Shown here one piece after another: positions 51,051 through 60,263 of a stretch of 64,000 bases of DNA. Where the stretch lies: positions 890 to 64,889 of the forward strand of contig PLRU01000101.1 of assembly GCA_003164045.1 (NCBI GenBank), written 5' to 3'. This DNA is from Candidatus Lustribacter telmatis. Its GTDB lineage: Bacteria; Vulcanimicrobiota; Vulcanimicrobiia; Vulcanimicrobiales; Vulcanimicrobiaceae. How positions within the stretch are numbered: the first letter of the stretch is position 1; each line of letters begins with the position of its first letter. Position numbers and translations under genes: made by a program. The notes below the pieces were generated by a model. The model was not told where the DNA came from. It saw nothing but the letters and a program-made list of their open reading frames with translations, and made no database searches.

Positions 51051-52681
51051 TCTACCTCCAACACGGGCAGCACGAGGCGCGACGGGTGCGCGGCGTCGTG
51101 ATAGAACGTGTCGGAACCGACTTTGTCGGGGCGGTACGCGTGTGCGAAGAGGCCGTCGGTAAAGGCGGAGTCGCCGTTGCACACCTCGAGGCGAATCCGG
51201 TTGCCTTTGCGGAAGCGGTACGCCATCGGCATGAGCGGCACTTCGAGTTCGTAGGCCGTGCCGGGCTCGAGCGGCGTCGGGTGTTCGTGCGCGTAGTACG
51301 CTTGCTCTTTGCTATCGAGCAGCGCATGGCGCTCGAAGCCGTGCGATGCGCGCAGCCAGCCCTTGGTAACGATCGTGTAGTGCGGTTGTTTGCCGGCGCT
51401 GCGCTCGGCCTCGGGCTGGGCCATCACTTCGGAAAGTTTCACCAGCACGTCGGTATCGGTGCCGGTCGTCGAGAGATGAATGAAGAGGGCCGCGCTGCCC
51501 GCGATCTCGACGTCGCGTTCGAGCGGCGGCGACGTGTAGGTAACGACGGCGCGCACCGGATCGGGGCCATCCGGTCCGATCGTTACGACGCCCAGCGTCC
51601 AATTCGGCTGCGGATAGGCATAGGTGGTCGAGTCGCTCTTGGCCGCGGGTTGCGCCGTGGACAACGAACCATCGTTGAGTGAGGTGACCGATCCGCTCTT
51701 GGCGCTGCCGAGATAATACGGCGTGCGCTTTACGCCGGGCGGCGGCCACTGATCGAACGTGCGCGAGACGCCGGTATTCTTGACGACGTATTCGACGTTC
51801 GGCCGGTCCTCAAAACCGTTCTCGACGCCTTTGAGGAAGTGCTCGTAGAACGGCAGCAGATACTTCTCGTGAAACGCGGGATCGCCGAAGTCGATCATCG
51901 ACGACATCGGCGTGGCGGTGCCGGTGATCGAGAGTTTCTTGAAACCGCTCGCGCGCTGGTACCCGATGATGTTGCCGAACAGGTGCAAATCGAGTTTCGC
52001 CCACACGCCGATCGACAGCAAGGGCGTGGTGATCTCGTGCAACCGCTCCGAGGGCGAACGCTCTTTCCAATACTCGTCGTAGAGCGGGTGGCGTTGCCAA
52101 TCGAGTAAGATATCGTGCTCGACTTCGCGCGGATGATCGCCGTTGGCCGGGAAGCGGTTGACGAGGCGGCAGCTCTGCGCGAACCAGTAGGGCAGAAAGT
52201 TACTTTCGATGCCCCCCGGATACCCGATCGCGCGATACGGATCGGTTTGCCCGTCGTAGAGGCCCAGGCACGTGAGGTGCGGCGGCTTCTGAATGCCGAT
52301 GAACCATTGCGTCTTGGCGTAATACGACTGCCCGATCGTGCCGACTTTGCCGGTACACCAGGGCTGCGTGCCGACCCACTCGATCAGCTCATAGAGATCG
52401 CGCTGTTCGACCTCGCCGAGAAAGCCGTACTCACCCTCGGAATATCCGGTACCGCGCACGTCCGCGTGGATATAGGCGTAACCTTGCTGCACGTACCAGT
52501 CGATCGGGCCCGTCTCACGCCACAGAAAGAGCGGAATGGCCGGTAATCCGTCGTTGTCGTAGCGGTACGGCGAGGCGGCGAAAAGTGCCGGTACCTTCGC
52601 CGTGCCGTCGGGGCGATACACGCGAACGGCAATCTTGACGCCGTCGCGCATCGGAATGAGGATGTCTTTTTCGTCGATCAT
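51047..52681 (-). CDS. CocE/NonD-family alpha/beta-hydrolase, copy 2
   Basis: 544 residues, a paralogue of the gene at 39284 with the same layout. The nucleophile is S119 in TIGQSYY, the motif is ADVRGTGYSEG, and the C-terminal jelly-roll has NTGVSRTFDQWPPPGVKRTPYYL. It cleaves ester or amide bonds in small substrates. No signal peptide is seen. It diverges from the FAH-family gene and converges on the dehydrogenase gene. Confidence 0.88.
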   Translation of the reverse strand: MIDEKDILIPMRDGVKIAVRVYRPDGTAKVPALFAASPYRYDNDGLPAIPLFLWRETGPIDWYVQQGYAYIHADVRGTGYSEGEYGFLGEVEQRDLYELIEWVGTQPWCTGKVGTIGQSYYAKTQWFIGIQKPPHLTCLGLYDGQTDPYRAIGYPGGIESNFLPYWFAQSCRLVNRFPANGDHPREVEHDILLDWQRHPLYDEYWKERSPSERLHEITTPLLSIGVWAKLDLHLFGNIIGYQRASGFKKLSITGTATPMSSMIDFGDPAFHEKYLLPFYEHFLKGVENGFEDRPNVEYVVKNTGVSRTFDQWPPPGVKRTPYYLGSAKSGSVTSLNDGSLSTAQPAAKSDSTTYAYPQPNWTLGVVTIGPDGPDPVRAVVTYTSPPLERDVEIAGSAALFIHLSTTGTDTDVLVKLSEVMAQPEAERSAGKQPHYTIVTKGWLRASHGFERHALLDSKEQAYYAHEHPTPLEPGTAYELEVPLMPMAYRFRKGNRIRLEVCNGDSAFTDGLFAHAYRPDKVGSDTFYHDAAHPSRLVLPVLEVD

Positions 52682-52756
52682 CGCGTTTCGCTATTTCCCG
52701 CTCCCGGGGGCGCTCCTGTGGCCAGGCGATTCGGAGGCTGCGAAGAACGGACGGTC

Positions 52757-53638
52757 GTGCGTTTTGCATCCTTCACCCGCAGTGGGAAGCCGGCGTTCGG
52801 CGCGCTCACCGCCGACGGCGCGGCGATCGTCGACCTCGGCAGCCTCGCGCCCGATCTCGAATCCCTCGTCGCACTGGGCCGCGACGGTCTGGCGCGCGTG
52901 CGCGAAATCCTCAAAGCGCCCCGAGGAGCGCCGATCGCGCTGCGCGATGTCACGCTCGCGGCGCCGTTCCCGCGGCCCTCGCGCACGATCCTTTGCGTCG
53001 GCAAGAACTATCGCGACCACGCGGCGGAATTTTTCGGCAGCGGCTTCGACTCGACCGCGGGTGCCACGGCCGTTCCCGATGCCCCGATCATCTTTGTGAA
53101 GCATCCGTCGTCGGTGATCGGACCGGGCGCGCCGATCGTGTCCGCCAACGATCCGACCGCTACCGTCGACTACGAAGGCGAATTGGGCGTGGTCATCGGC
53201 GAGCCGGCGTTTCGCGTCGCGCAATCGGATGCGCTGCGCTATGTGTACGGCTACACGATCGTCAACGACGTCACGTCGCGCGAGCTGCAGAGCAAACACA
53301 AACAGTGGTTCGTGGGCAAGAGTGTCGACACGTTCTGCCCGATGGGTCCTTATCTCGTAACGGCCGACGAGATTGCCGATGTCACGCAACTGCGCCTGAA
53401 GACGTTCGTCAACGACGAACTGCGCCAGGACGCCGTCGTCGCCGACTTGATCTTCGATATTCCGTTTCTTATCGCCACGCTCTCGGCGACCACGACGCTC
53501 TTGCCCGGCGACATCATCGCCACCGGCACGCCGGCCGGCGTCGGCATCGGCTTCACACCGCCGAAGTATCTGCACGCGGGCGATCGCGTGCGCATCACGA
53601 TCGACGGATTGGGAGAACTCGCGAACCCCGTCACTTGA
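52757..53638 (+). CDS. Fumarylacetoacetate-hydrolase-family protein
   Basis: 293 residues from the GTG at 52757, which gives the usual start RFASFTRSGKPAFG; a GTG at 52718 would add an atypical tail. The divalent-metal ligands are E140 and E142 in DYEGELG and D171 in VNDVTSRELQ, and CVGKNYRDHAAE forms the active-site entry. Members hydrolyse C-C bonds in acylpyruvates or decarboxylate and isomerise ring-cleavage products. This fits the final steps of aromatic degradation. Confidence 0.88.
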   Translation: MRFASFTRSGKPAFGALTADGAAIVDLGSLAPDLESLVALGRDGLARVREILKAPRGAPIALRDVTLAAPFPRPSRTILCVGKNYRDHAAEFFGSGFDSTAGATAVPDAPIIFVKHPSSVIGPGAPIVSANDPTATVDYEGELGVVIGEPAFRVAQSDALRYVYGYTIVNDVTSRELQSKHKQWFVGKSVDTFCPMGPYLVTADEIADVTQLRLKTFVNDELRQDAVVADLIFDIPFLIATLSATTTLLPGDIIATGTPAGVGIGFTPPKYLHAGDRVRITIDGLGELANPVT

Positions 53639-53643
53639 AGCTG

Positions 53644-53650
53644 CTGGAGG
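53644..53650 (+). promoter_or_regulatory. Ribosome-binding site that decides a TTG start
   Basis: CTGGAGG lies five bases before the TTG at 53656. It favours that codon over the TTG at 53635, which would overlap the FAH stop but has no such site. Confidence 0.6.
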
Positions 53651-53655
53651 TCGTC

Positions 53656-54600
53656 TTGGATCACTCGCTCTCGCGCCGCACCGTACTCGCGGGCGCCGCC
53701 GCATCGCTGATCGCTCCGGGCCGCGCCTCCGCGCAAGAACGCACGGCGATCACCATGGCCGGTTTGCCGGAAGACTCCGCCACGCCGGTGCTCTACGCTA
53801 TCGACACCGGCGCATTCAAGCGCGTCGGGCTCGACGTAACGATTCAAGGTCAGCGAAGCGGATCGGCGGTTGCAAGCGGCGTTGCCGGCGGCGCTTATCA
53901 AATCGGCAAGATCAGCATGTATCCACTGATCGAGGCGCACGCCAAGGGCATTCCGTTCGTGATCATCGCCGGCGGCGGCTTGTCGACGCCGACGAATCCG
54001 CTGGCGGGCTTGATGGCGCGGCCGGATTCGCCGATCAAGACACCGGCCGATCTCGCGGGAAAAACGGTCGGCGTCGGTTCGCTCACCGACATGTTCTCGC
54101 TCACGATGCGGGCGTGGATGGATCGGCACGGCGTCGACTACACCACGCTGAAGATGGTGGAGATTCCGATCAGCGCTTTGGGTGAGGCAATCGCATCGGG
54201 GCGCGTCGATGCGGGCGCGGCTAACGAACCGATTCTCAGCGGCGCGCTCGCAACCGGAAAAGTGCGTTTGGTCAGTCACATGGAGGACGCGATCGCACCG
54301 CGCTTCTTGTCGACGGCGTGGTGCGCGATGCGCTCGTGGGCCGATGCGAACCGCTCGGCGTGCGAACGCTTCGCAAAAGTCGTGCGCGAGACGTCCGCCT
54401 ACGCCAACACGCACTCGAGCGCGACGGTCGACACGATCGCCGCGTTCACGAGTATCGATCCGGCCGTCATCCGCCGCATGAAGCGAACCGAAGCGGCAAC
54501 GAGCCTCGACGCCGCCTCGATTCAACCCGTCATCGATCTGATCGCGCACTTCAAAGAGATCCCGGCGGCGTTTCCGGCCAAAGAACTGATCTGGACGTAG
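53656..54600 (+). CDS. NMT1/SsuA-like substrate-binding protein with Tat leader (orphan)
   Basis: 314 residues. The leader contains a twin-Arg motif (SRRTVLAG) and ends GRASAQE, so it is probably exported folded through Tat. The mature domain has ITMAGLPEDSATPVLYAIDTGAFKRVG and GKTVGVGSLTDMFSL. The TTG at 53656 is supported by a Shine-Dalgarno site. It follows the FAH-family gene and has no permease or ATPase neighbour. Tat export is unusual among these relatives. Confidence 0.84.
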   Translation: MDHSLSRRTVLAGAAASLIAPGRASAQERTAITMAGLPEDSATPVLYAIDTGAFKRVGLDVTIQGQRSGSAVASGVAGGAYQIGKISMYPLIEAHAKGIPFVIIAGGGLSTPTNPLAGLMARPDSPIKTPADLAGKTVGVGSLTDMFSLTMRAWMDRHGVDYTTLKMVEIPISALGEAIASGRVDAGAANEPILSGALATGKVRLVSHMEDAIAPRFLSTAWCAMRSWADANRSACERFAKVVRETSAYANTHSSATVDTIAAFTSIDPAVIRRMKRTEAATSLDAASIQPVIDLIAHFKEIPAAFPAKELIWT

Positions 54601-54605
54601 TCGCC

Positions 54606-55871
54606 CTAGGCGGGGACGGCGACCGCCGGTGCGGCTGCCGTACGGCCGACGAAGAGGACCATCACCGCGGCGATCATGCACAGGATGCCCGACATGATGA
54701 AGGCGGTATCGTAACTTCCGGTATTCGTGCGAATGAGTCCGGCGACGTAGGCGACGAGACTCGCGCCGAGTTGATGGCCGGTGAAGATCCAGCCGAACAT
54801 CATCGGGGCGCGGAGGCGGCCGAATGTGTTGGTCGTGAGCTTGAGCGTCGGCGGCACCGTCGCGATCCAGTCGAGACCGTAGAACACCGCGAAGATCGGC
54901 AAGCCGATGCTCGCGATGCCGAACGCTGCGGGCAAATACATGAGCGAGAGTCCGCGTAAACCGTAGTACCAGAAGAGCAGCCAGCGCGGGCTGTAGCGGT
55001 CGGAAAGCCAGCCCGACGCGGTCGTGCCGACGAGATCGAAGATGCCCATGGCCGCGAGCAAACCGGCGGCGCGGACTTCGGGAATGCCGTGATCGCCGCA
55101 GGCCGGAACGAGATGCGTGCCGATCAGGCCGTTCGTACTCGCGCCGCAGATGAAGAAGCTGCCGCCCAGCAGCCAGAAATCGCGGGTGCGCAAGCCGTCG
55201 CGCAGCGCGCGCAGCGTGTTGACGAACGGGTTGCCGGTGGAGCGTTGCGGCACGACGACGGCAGTAGCACCGAGCATCGCCAAGTTCATATCGGAGGGAT
55301 GCTCGCGCAAAACCAGTAGCGCTAGCGGTGCCAGCACGGCGCAAATTGCGGCGATGAAGAGCACTTCCGAACGCCAGCCCGTGCGCGTGACCAGGATGCC
55401 GAAGAGCGGGAGAAAGATCAGCTGGCCGGTGGCGTTGCTGGCGGTCAGAATGCCCATCACCGTGCCGCGATTCGTTTCGAACCAGCGGTTGACGATCGTC
55501 GCGCCGGCGACGAGACTGATGCTGCCCGCGCCGATGCCGACCATGCCGCCCCACAGCAGCAAGAACTGCCACGACTGCGTCATGAAGATCGACGCGCCGG
55601 CCGCAACCGCCATCAGGGCGAGCGCGCCGGCGATGGTGCGGCGCAGGCCGAAACGTTCGAATACGCCGGCCGCAAACGGTCCGATGAGACCGAATAGCAG
55701 CAGGTTGAGCGCGATCGCCGCCGAGATCGTCGCGGTGCTCCAGTGGAACTCGCGCTGCAGCGGCTCGATCAGCATCGTCGGCGACGACCGCACGCCGGCC
55801 GCGGCGATCAGCAAAAGGAAGGCAAGCGCCGCAACGATGTAGGCGTAGTGCAGACGGGGCCGGGCGCTCAT
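54606..55871 (-). CDS. MFS transporter, monocarboxylate/oxalate-formate-like
   Basis: 421 residues and twelve transmembrane helices. The loop after helix 2 is AAGVFERFGLRRTI and TM5-TM6 contain WFETNRGTVMGI, typical of the OFA/MCT type of MFS. It would move a carboxylate across the inner membrane. Five bases separate its stop from the convergent binding-protein gene. An inverted repeat lies just upstream of its ATG. Confidence 0.86.
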   Translation of the reverse strand: MSARPRLHYAYIVAALAFLLLIAAAGVRSSPTMLIEPLQREFHWSTATISAAIALNLLLFGLIGPFAAGVFERFGLRRTIAGALALMAVAAGASIFMTQSWQFLLLWGGMVGIGAGSISLVAGATIVNRWFETNRGTVMGILTASNATGQLIFLPLFGILVTRTGWRSEVLFIAAICAVLAPLALLVLREHPSDMNLAMLGATAVVVPQRSTGNPFVNTLRALRDGLRTRDFWLLGGSFFICGASTNGLIGTHLVPACGDHGIPEVRAAGLLAAMGIFDLVGTTASGWLSDRYSPRWLLFWYYGLRGLSLMYLPAAFGIASIGLPIFAVFYGLDWIATVPPTLKLTTNTFGRLRAPMMFGWIFTGHQLGASLVAYVAGLIRTNTGSYDTAFIMSGILCMIAAVMVLFVGRTAAAPAVAVPA

Positions 55872-55874
55872 TAC

Positions 55875-55886
55875 GTGTAGTTACAC
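55875..55886. promoter_or_regulatory. Inverted repeat upstream of the MFS gene, possible operator
   Basis: GTGTA (55875-55879) and TACAC (55882-55886) are perfect complements around GT, within the 49-bp gap before the MFS gene and 4 bp from its ATG. Short TGTA/TACA repeats are used by several GntR-type regulators. It is AT-rich for this region. Confidence 0.35.
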
Positions 55887-55920
55887 TTAATTGGCGCGCA
55901 CGTCCTGCCGGGGGTGAGGG

Positions 55921-56838
55921 TTAGTGCCGGCGCGCTCGTTTGGGCGCGTCGTAGGAGAGGGCGGCGCGGTCCCAGCCGGCAGCCGAGACGCACAACGCGT
56001 AGATCGAATCGAGGAACGCGCACAGCGTCGCCGTCGGATCCGCGGACGTGCGCACCGTCTCGTAGGGCAGCACCCATTCCTTGATCGCATCGGACCACGA
56101 CGCACCGGGCGGTGCTACCGGTAACTGCGCGGCATTTTCGGGCTGCGGAAAGATGTAGCCGTAGAAGAACGGCGCGGTCGCATCGTCGCCGGGATAGAGG
56201 CCGACGTTCATCATCCCCGCGTCGAGATCGTAGCGCAGCAGATAACCGCGATCGGTCGGCGGCGGCACCTTTTTGCCGTTGAAGAGCAGGAGCGCAACAT
56301 CGAGCGCACCCCACCACAACTGGATACCGCTGCGCCCGAAAAAATGCGAGCGCCAGCCGTCGAACGCGGCCGTCGTTGCCGTTACAACGTGAAACCAGCG
56401 CTGCACCGCGGCGGGATCGTACGCGCCCGGCCGCCGATCGGTATCGAGCGGCGTAAGGTCGGGGACTTCTTGCGGCACCGGTGAGAGCACGATGTCCACC
56501 CCGAGCGCTTGCAGCGCCGCATGCAGCTCGGCCCAAATCTGCGCGACGGTCCGCGCCGGAAGGAGAGCGATGCTCTGGCTGCGGCCATCGCTCATCTCGA
56601 TCGACAGTTCCGAGGTGAATACGTCGAGCGATGCTTGCACCATGCGTTCGCGCCATGGCATCGGTCCGGTCGTTATGCCGCGCGCCGTCATCAGCAGCGC
56701 GGTGAACATCCAATTCGGCTGCGCGGGCGAGAGTGCGACGCGCAGTTTTCCCAGCATCTGCATATAGAGATGCAGGCTCTTTTTCGTCGGCGCCCACGCG
56801 GCGACGCTCAAGTCGGACCAGATCGCGGTGTCGCTCAC
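55921..56838 (-). CDS. DUF5996-like conserved protein
   Basis: 305 residues, no signal peptide, soluble. Features include WSDLSVAAWAPTKKSLHLYMQMLGKL at the N-terminus and SGIQLWWGALDVALLLFNGKK with GYLLRYDLDAGMMNVGLYPGD, a pattern I associate with the DUF5996 family of unknown function. GTG at 56838 overlaps the stop of the binding-protein gene (GTGA), fixing the start; the frame reaching 57696 is a shadow. Whether it acts with the binding protein is unknown. Confidence 0.72.
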   Translation of the reverse strand: MSDTAIWSDLSVAAWAPTKKSLHLYMQMLGKLRVALSPAQPNWMFTALLMTARGITTGPMPWRERMVQASLDVFTSELSIEMSDGRSQSIALLPARTVAQIWAELHAALQALGVDIVLSPVPQEVPDLTPLDTDRRPGAYDPAAVQRWFHVVTATTAAFDGWRSHFFGRSGIQLWWGALDVALLLFNGKKVPPPTDRGYLLRYDLDAGMMNVGLYPGDDATAPFFYGYIFPQPENAAQLPVAPPGASWSDAIKEWVLPYETVRTSADPTATLCAFLDSIYALCVSAAGWDRAALSYDAPKRARRH

Positions 56839-57878
56839 GTGCGCGGCTTGTACGGCCCGAGTTGATGGTTGGCGTAGTCGGCGAAGCTCATGTCGATGGA
56901 GTTCGGCACGTTCACCGCCTTCTGAATGAGGCCGAGTTCGTTGAACACGTCGTAGTCGTACTGCAGGCTGGCCGCATCGACGCGCCCGTTCGTTTGCACG
57001 GCGGACGGCGTGAGCGTGCGCCAAATCGACGGGTCGGGCAGCTTGATCTCGGATTCCAAAATGGAGATCACATCGTCGGCCGTCGGACCGGCGAACTTCC
57101 CGTCGCGTAAGGCATCGTGATAGTAGCGCAAGCCGCGCAAATAGCCGACGAAGAATTTCTTGGCCACGTCCGTCCGCTTCGTGACGAACTGCGGGCTGAA
57201 CATCAGGGCGGAGATCTGGTGGTTCGGATAGGCCGTATAGTCGGCCGCGATCTTCGTTCCGGCGCCGTCTTTCACGATGGCGGTCGCGAACGGCTCGATC
57301 ATCGTCGAACAATCGATCGTGCCGTTGTGCATGCCGGCAACTTGGTCGGGAAAAGGTAAGAAGACGTGCTCGACGTCGTCGTATTTGAGCCCGGCCTTCT
57401 TGAGAAAGCGATAGACGATCGGCAAGTTTGCGGAGCCCTTGCCGGGTTCGGCGAAACGCAGGCCCTTGAGATCGGCGAGGGTCTTGAAGCGCCCGCTCTT
57501 CACCAATTCCGTACGCACGATTAACGGCAACGCACCATACGGCGCGTAGTCGATGCCGCGGTCGCCGACGATGCGCAGCGGAACGCCCGCGCCGATCGCG
57601 TTGTAGATGCCCGCGCTGACCGACGCGCCCATGCCGTCGAGTTGCCCCTGCGCGACCGGCACGACCATGGCTTGCGATTGCGAGAACGTCGTCCACACGA
57701 CGTTCACGCCGGCGTCGCGGAAATAGCCCTTCTTATCGGCGATATAAAACGGACAATCGGAGATGCCGATCAGCTTGCCCATATTGACGGTGTCGAGCGC
57801 TTGCGCTCGTACCGGACGAGCTGCTGCGGCGGCGGCGATTGCGGCAATTCCCGCGAGAGCATGACGGCGGTCGATCAA
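56835..57878 (-). CDS. NMT1-like substrate-binding protein (orphan)
   Basis: 347 residues with an export leader (DRRHALAGIAAIAAAAAARP, with a twin Arg) ending PVRAQA. The domain has ISDCPFYIADKKGYFRDAG, SQSQAMVVPVAQGQLDGMGASVSAGIY and MIEPFATAIVKDG. The start is TTG, chosen because AGGAGG sits seven bases upstream. It is coupled to the DUF5996-like gene. No transporter genes are adjacent. It is one of the more divergent copies. Confidence 0.85.
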   Translation of the reverse strand: MIDRRHALAGIAAIAAAAAARPVRAQALDTVNMGKLIGISDCPFYIADKKGYFRDAGVNVVWTTFSQSQAMVVPVAQGQLDGMGASVSAGIYNAIGAGVPLRIVGDRGIDYAPYGALPLIVRTELVKSGRFKTLADLKGLRFAEPGKGSANLPIVYRFLKKAGLKYDDVEHVFLPFPDQVAGMHNGTIDCSTMIEPFATAIVKDGAGTKIAADYTAYPNHQISALMFSPQFVTKRTDVAKKFFVGYLRGLRYYHDALRDGKFAGPTADDVISILESEIKLPDPSIWRTLTPSAVQTNGRVDAASLQYDYDVFNELGLIQKAVNVPNSIDMSFADYANHQLGPYKPRT

Positions 57879-57885
57879 CGTTGAG

Positions 57886-57891
57886 CCTCCT
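57886..57891 (-). promoter_or_regulatory. AGGAGG ribosome-binding site for a TTG start
   Basis: A perfect AGGAGG, read on the minus strand, precedes the TTG at 57878 by seven bases. It supports TTG as the real start of the binding protein. Confidence 0.65.
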
Positions 57892-57938
57892 GTAGTACCC
57901 GCGCGATTCCGTGAGCGGCGCCGAGGGGCCTACGCGGG

Positions 57939-59903
57939 TCAGCGCCGGCGGCGCGGCCCGAAATCCCGCGGGCGCGGTGCGCGGCGTACGGGCTTCGGCA
58001 GGCTGCGGCGCTTCTGCGGACCGGTGCCGCGTTCGAGCAGCGCCGAGTGAATGTCGTCGTCGATGCTCTCGCGGATCAGCGCGACTTCGGCCCGATTGGA
58101 ATAGACCTCGGGGAAGCGCTGCGAGAGCCAGAGATAGAGCATCGCCAGTCGCGAGCGGTCTTCGTAGAGCAGCAGCCGGTCGCGCGCGCGGCCACCGTTC
58201 ATCAGCTCGCGCCCGGAGACCGTACCGTGCGCGCCGTGCTGCGCGCCCCAATCCGCTAGTACGGCAAGACTGTTGCCGCGCGTCGTCACCGGTGCGCGGC
58301 TATAAGTGCAGCGCACTTTGAACGGCAGGTTGAGAAAGCCGTCCGAAAGTTCGAGCGCCACCGCAACTTCGATCGAGTCGCTCAGATCGGCGATGCGCAG
58401 ATCCTCTTCGCCGTCGCGCAGAACGCGCGTCTGAAAGAATTGCAGCAGGCGGCTGATGCGCGTCGTGCCGATGATCTTAGAGAGCCGTTCGAGATGATCG
58501 TCGGTCGGGGAAATCCAGATCGGCCCCGTGGGTGCAGCCGGGGCGTGGCCTTCGAGACTGCGCCGCAGCAGCGCGATGTGGCGCGCGTTGAGCGCCGTAA
58601 CTTGGCCGTCTTCGTGAATGCCGTAACGGCCGGCGCGTCCGGCGATCTGGCGCACCTCATACGGCGTGAGCAGCCGGTCGGCAACGCCGTCGAATTTCTC
58701 GATGGCGGAGAAGATGAGCCGCCGAATCGGAAGGTTGAGTCCGAGGCCGATCGCGTCGGTGGCGACGAGCACGTCGGCGCTGCCGTCGCGAAAGCGTTCG
58801 GCCTCGCGCCGGCGCACGGCGGGCGAGAGCGAACCGTAGATTGCGGCCGACGTGAAGCCCAGTTTCGCCACCGCGCTCTGCATTTCGACGACGGCCTTGC
58901 GTGAAAAGCCCACGATGGCATCGCCCGCCCGCAACTGCGTGAGCGCGATCGCCGGAACGACGCGCAGCGGGTTCTTGCGTTCGAACGTGCGGACCGTCAT
59001 CGGTACGCCGAGCCGGTCGGCCAGGCGCTGCGCCGCGTGCAAGCCTTCGACCGAACCGCACAAGACGACGCGCTTGGCGCGCACTCCCGCAATCGCCAGC
59101 GTCCAGGCCCAACCGCGCTGCGCGTCTTCGAGCATCTGCGCCTCGTCGATGACCGCGACGTCGAGCTTGCGCCGTAGATCGACCATTTCGACGGTGGAAC
59201 TCACGAAACGCGCGGCCGGATTGATCACGCGTTCTTCGCCCGTCACAAGCGAGGCGGTCGCGCCGAGCTCGTTGAGGCGCTCGTACACTTCGAGCGCCAG
59301 CAGGCGCAGCGGCGCAAGGTAGATGCCGCTCTCCGACGCGCGCAGGATCTCGAGGGCGGCGTGCGTTTTACCTGAGTTCGTCGGGCCGACGAAATACTCG
59401 AACGTGCGCAGGTCGGTGGTGAAGCCTTCGAGGTAGAAGCGCAGCCCGAGCTCCGCATCGACCTTCTCATCCACGCGCCGGTTTTCGAGCAGCTGATAGG
59501 CTTGCACGAGTCCGCGTCGCGCATCCTCGAGTGCGGTGAAAAACGACGAACGCTCGAAGACGTGCTTTTGCGTGAGGTCGTCGGGATCGCTGAGGATCTT
59601 CACGGCCGCGCGTTCCATCGCGAGTTGGAATCCTTCGAGCGCCGGATCGACGACCTCGGCGGTCGCGCGTTCGCCTGCGGCGACGGTCATTTCGTCCGGC
59701 AGCGGCACGGGTACCCGTCCGCGAATCACGACCGTGCGCGGTCCGAAATGCAGCGTGCGTTCGCAACGCACCTCGGCCGTCGTGTGGCCGATAATTTTCC
59801 ATCCCAGCGCGTCGGCCGCCTTACGCCGGCGCGCGCGTTCCGCTTTTAGGGCTGTTGCTGCGTCGATTGCTGATTGTTCGGCCGAGGCGTCCACCGGTGA
59901 CAT
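57939..59903 (-). CDS. Suv3-like DExH RNA helicase
   Basis: 654 residues. The P-loop is GPTNSGKT at 173-180, motif II is DEAQ at 253-256 and motif VI is QIAGRAGRYG; VGFSRKAVVEMQ matches Suv3-type motif IV. An N-terminal helical region precedes the core and a basic tail (KRRSLPKPVRRAPRPRDFGPRRRR region) ends it, which could bind RNA. Suv3 is the mitochondrial RNA-decay helicase and also occurs in some bacteria. It likely unwinds structured RNA for a nuclease in the cytoplasm. Confidence 0.85.
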   Translation of the reverse strand: MSPVDASAEQSAIDAATALKAERARRRKAADALGWKIIGHTTAEVRCERTLHFGPRTVVIRGRVPVPLPDEMTVAAGERATAEVVDPALEGFQLAMERAAVKILSDPDDLTQKHVFERSSFFTALEDARRGLVQAYQLLENRRVDEKVDAELGLRFYLEGFTTDLRTFEYFVGPTNSGKTHAALEILRASESGIYLAPLRLLALEVYERLNELGATASLVTGEERVINPAARFVSSTVEMVDLRRKLDVAVIDEAQMLEDAQRGWAWTLAIAGVRAKRVVLCGSVEGLHAAQRLADRLGVPMTVRTFERKNPLRVVPAIALTQLRAGDAIVGFSRKAVVEMQSAVAKLGFTSAAIYGSLSPAVRRREAERFRDGSADVLVATDAIGLGLNLPIRRLIFSAIEKFDGVADRLLTPYEVRQIAGRAGRYGIHEDGQVTALNARHIALLRRSLEGHAPAAPTGPIWISPTDDHLERLSKIIGTTRISRLLQFFQTRVLRDGEEDLRIADLSDSIEVAVALELSDGFLNLPFKVRCTYSRAPVTTRGNSLAVLADWGAQHGAHGTVSGRELMNGGRARDRLLLYEDRSRLAMLYLWLSQRFPEVYSNRAEVALIRESIDDDIHSALLERGTGPQKRRSLPKPVRRAPRPRDFGPRRRR

Positions 59904-59950
59904 GACGCTCTCATCTTCGGTGCGATTCGGGCTTTGGCCTCACCCTTCGC

Positions 59951-60214
59951 TTACGCTTGCTTATCCTTGGGCTTCGAGCGGTCTTCGATGTTGAGTGAGT
60001 TTCGCGCCGCAATATCGTCGATCGATGCAAGCGCGGCTTTGCGGCCGCGATCTTGGCCCCCGTCGAGGGGGCCGCCGATGACGGCTTCCTCTTGCTCGAG
60101 TTCGTATGCGTTGCTGAACGACCCCGCGCCGGACGACGGCGCAGCCGGACCGGGCGCTTTTGCCTTTGCCGGTGCGGCCGGGGCGCCGGCTTTCCCGGTC
60201 TTATCGATGCGCAT
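59951..60214 (-). CDS. Small Ala/Pro-rich protein, unknown function
   Basis: 87 residues, hydrophilic. It starts MRIDKTGKAG, continues with an Ala-Pro-Lys stretch and ends in a charged helix (DDIAARNSLNIEDRSKPKDKQA). The start resembles that of small flagellar-assembly factors such as FliX, but I cannot confirm any relation. It lies between the helicase and glycosyltransferase genes on the same strand. Confidence 0.45.
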   Translation of the reverse strand: MRIDKTGKAGAPAAPAKAKAPGPAAPSSGAGSFSNAYELEQEEAVIGGPLDGGQDRGRKAALASIDDIAARNSLNIEDRSKPKDKQA

Positions 60215-60263
60215 AGTGAAGAGTATCGAAGGGGCGGCTGGGTATCCTCTGAGAGCGGCTCGC

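Noticed and set aside
57897-57939. ACCCGCG and CGCGGGT inverted repeat between the helicase and binding-protein genes
   Set aside because: The loop is 29 bases and no T tract follows, so it does not look like a terminator, and such short GC arms are common by chance.
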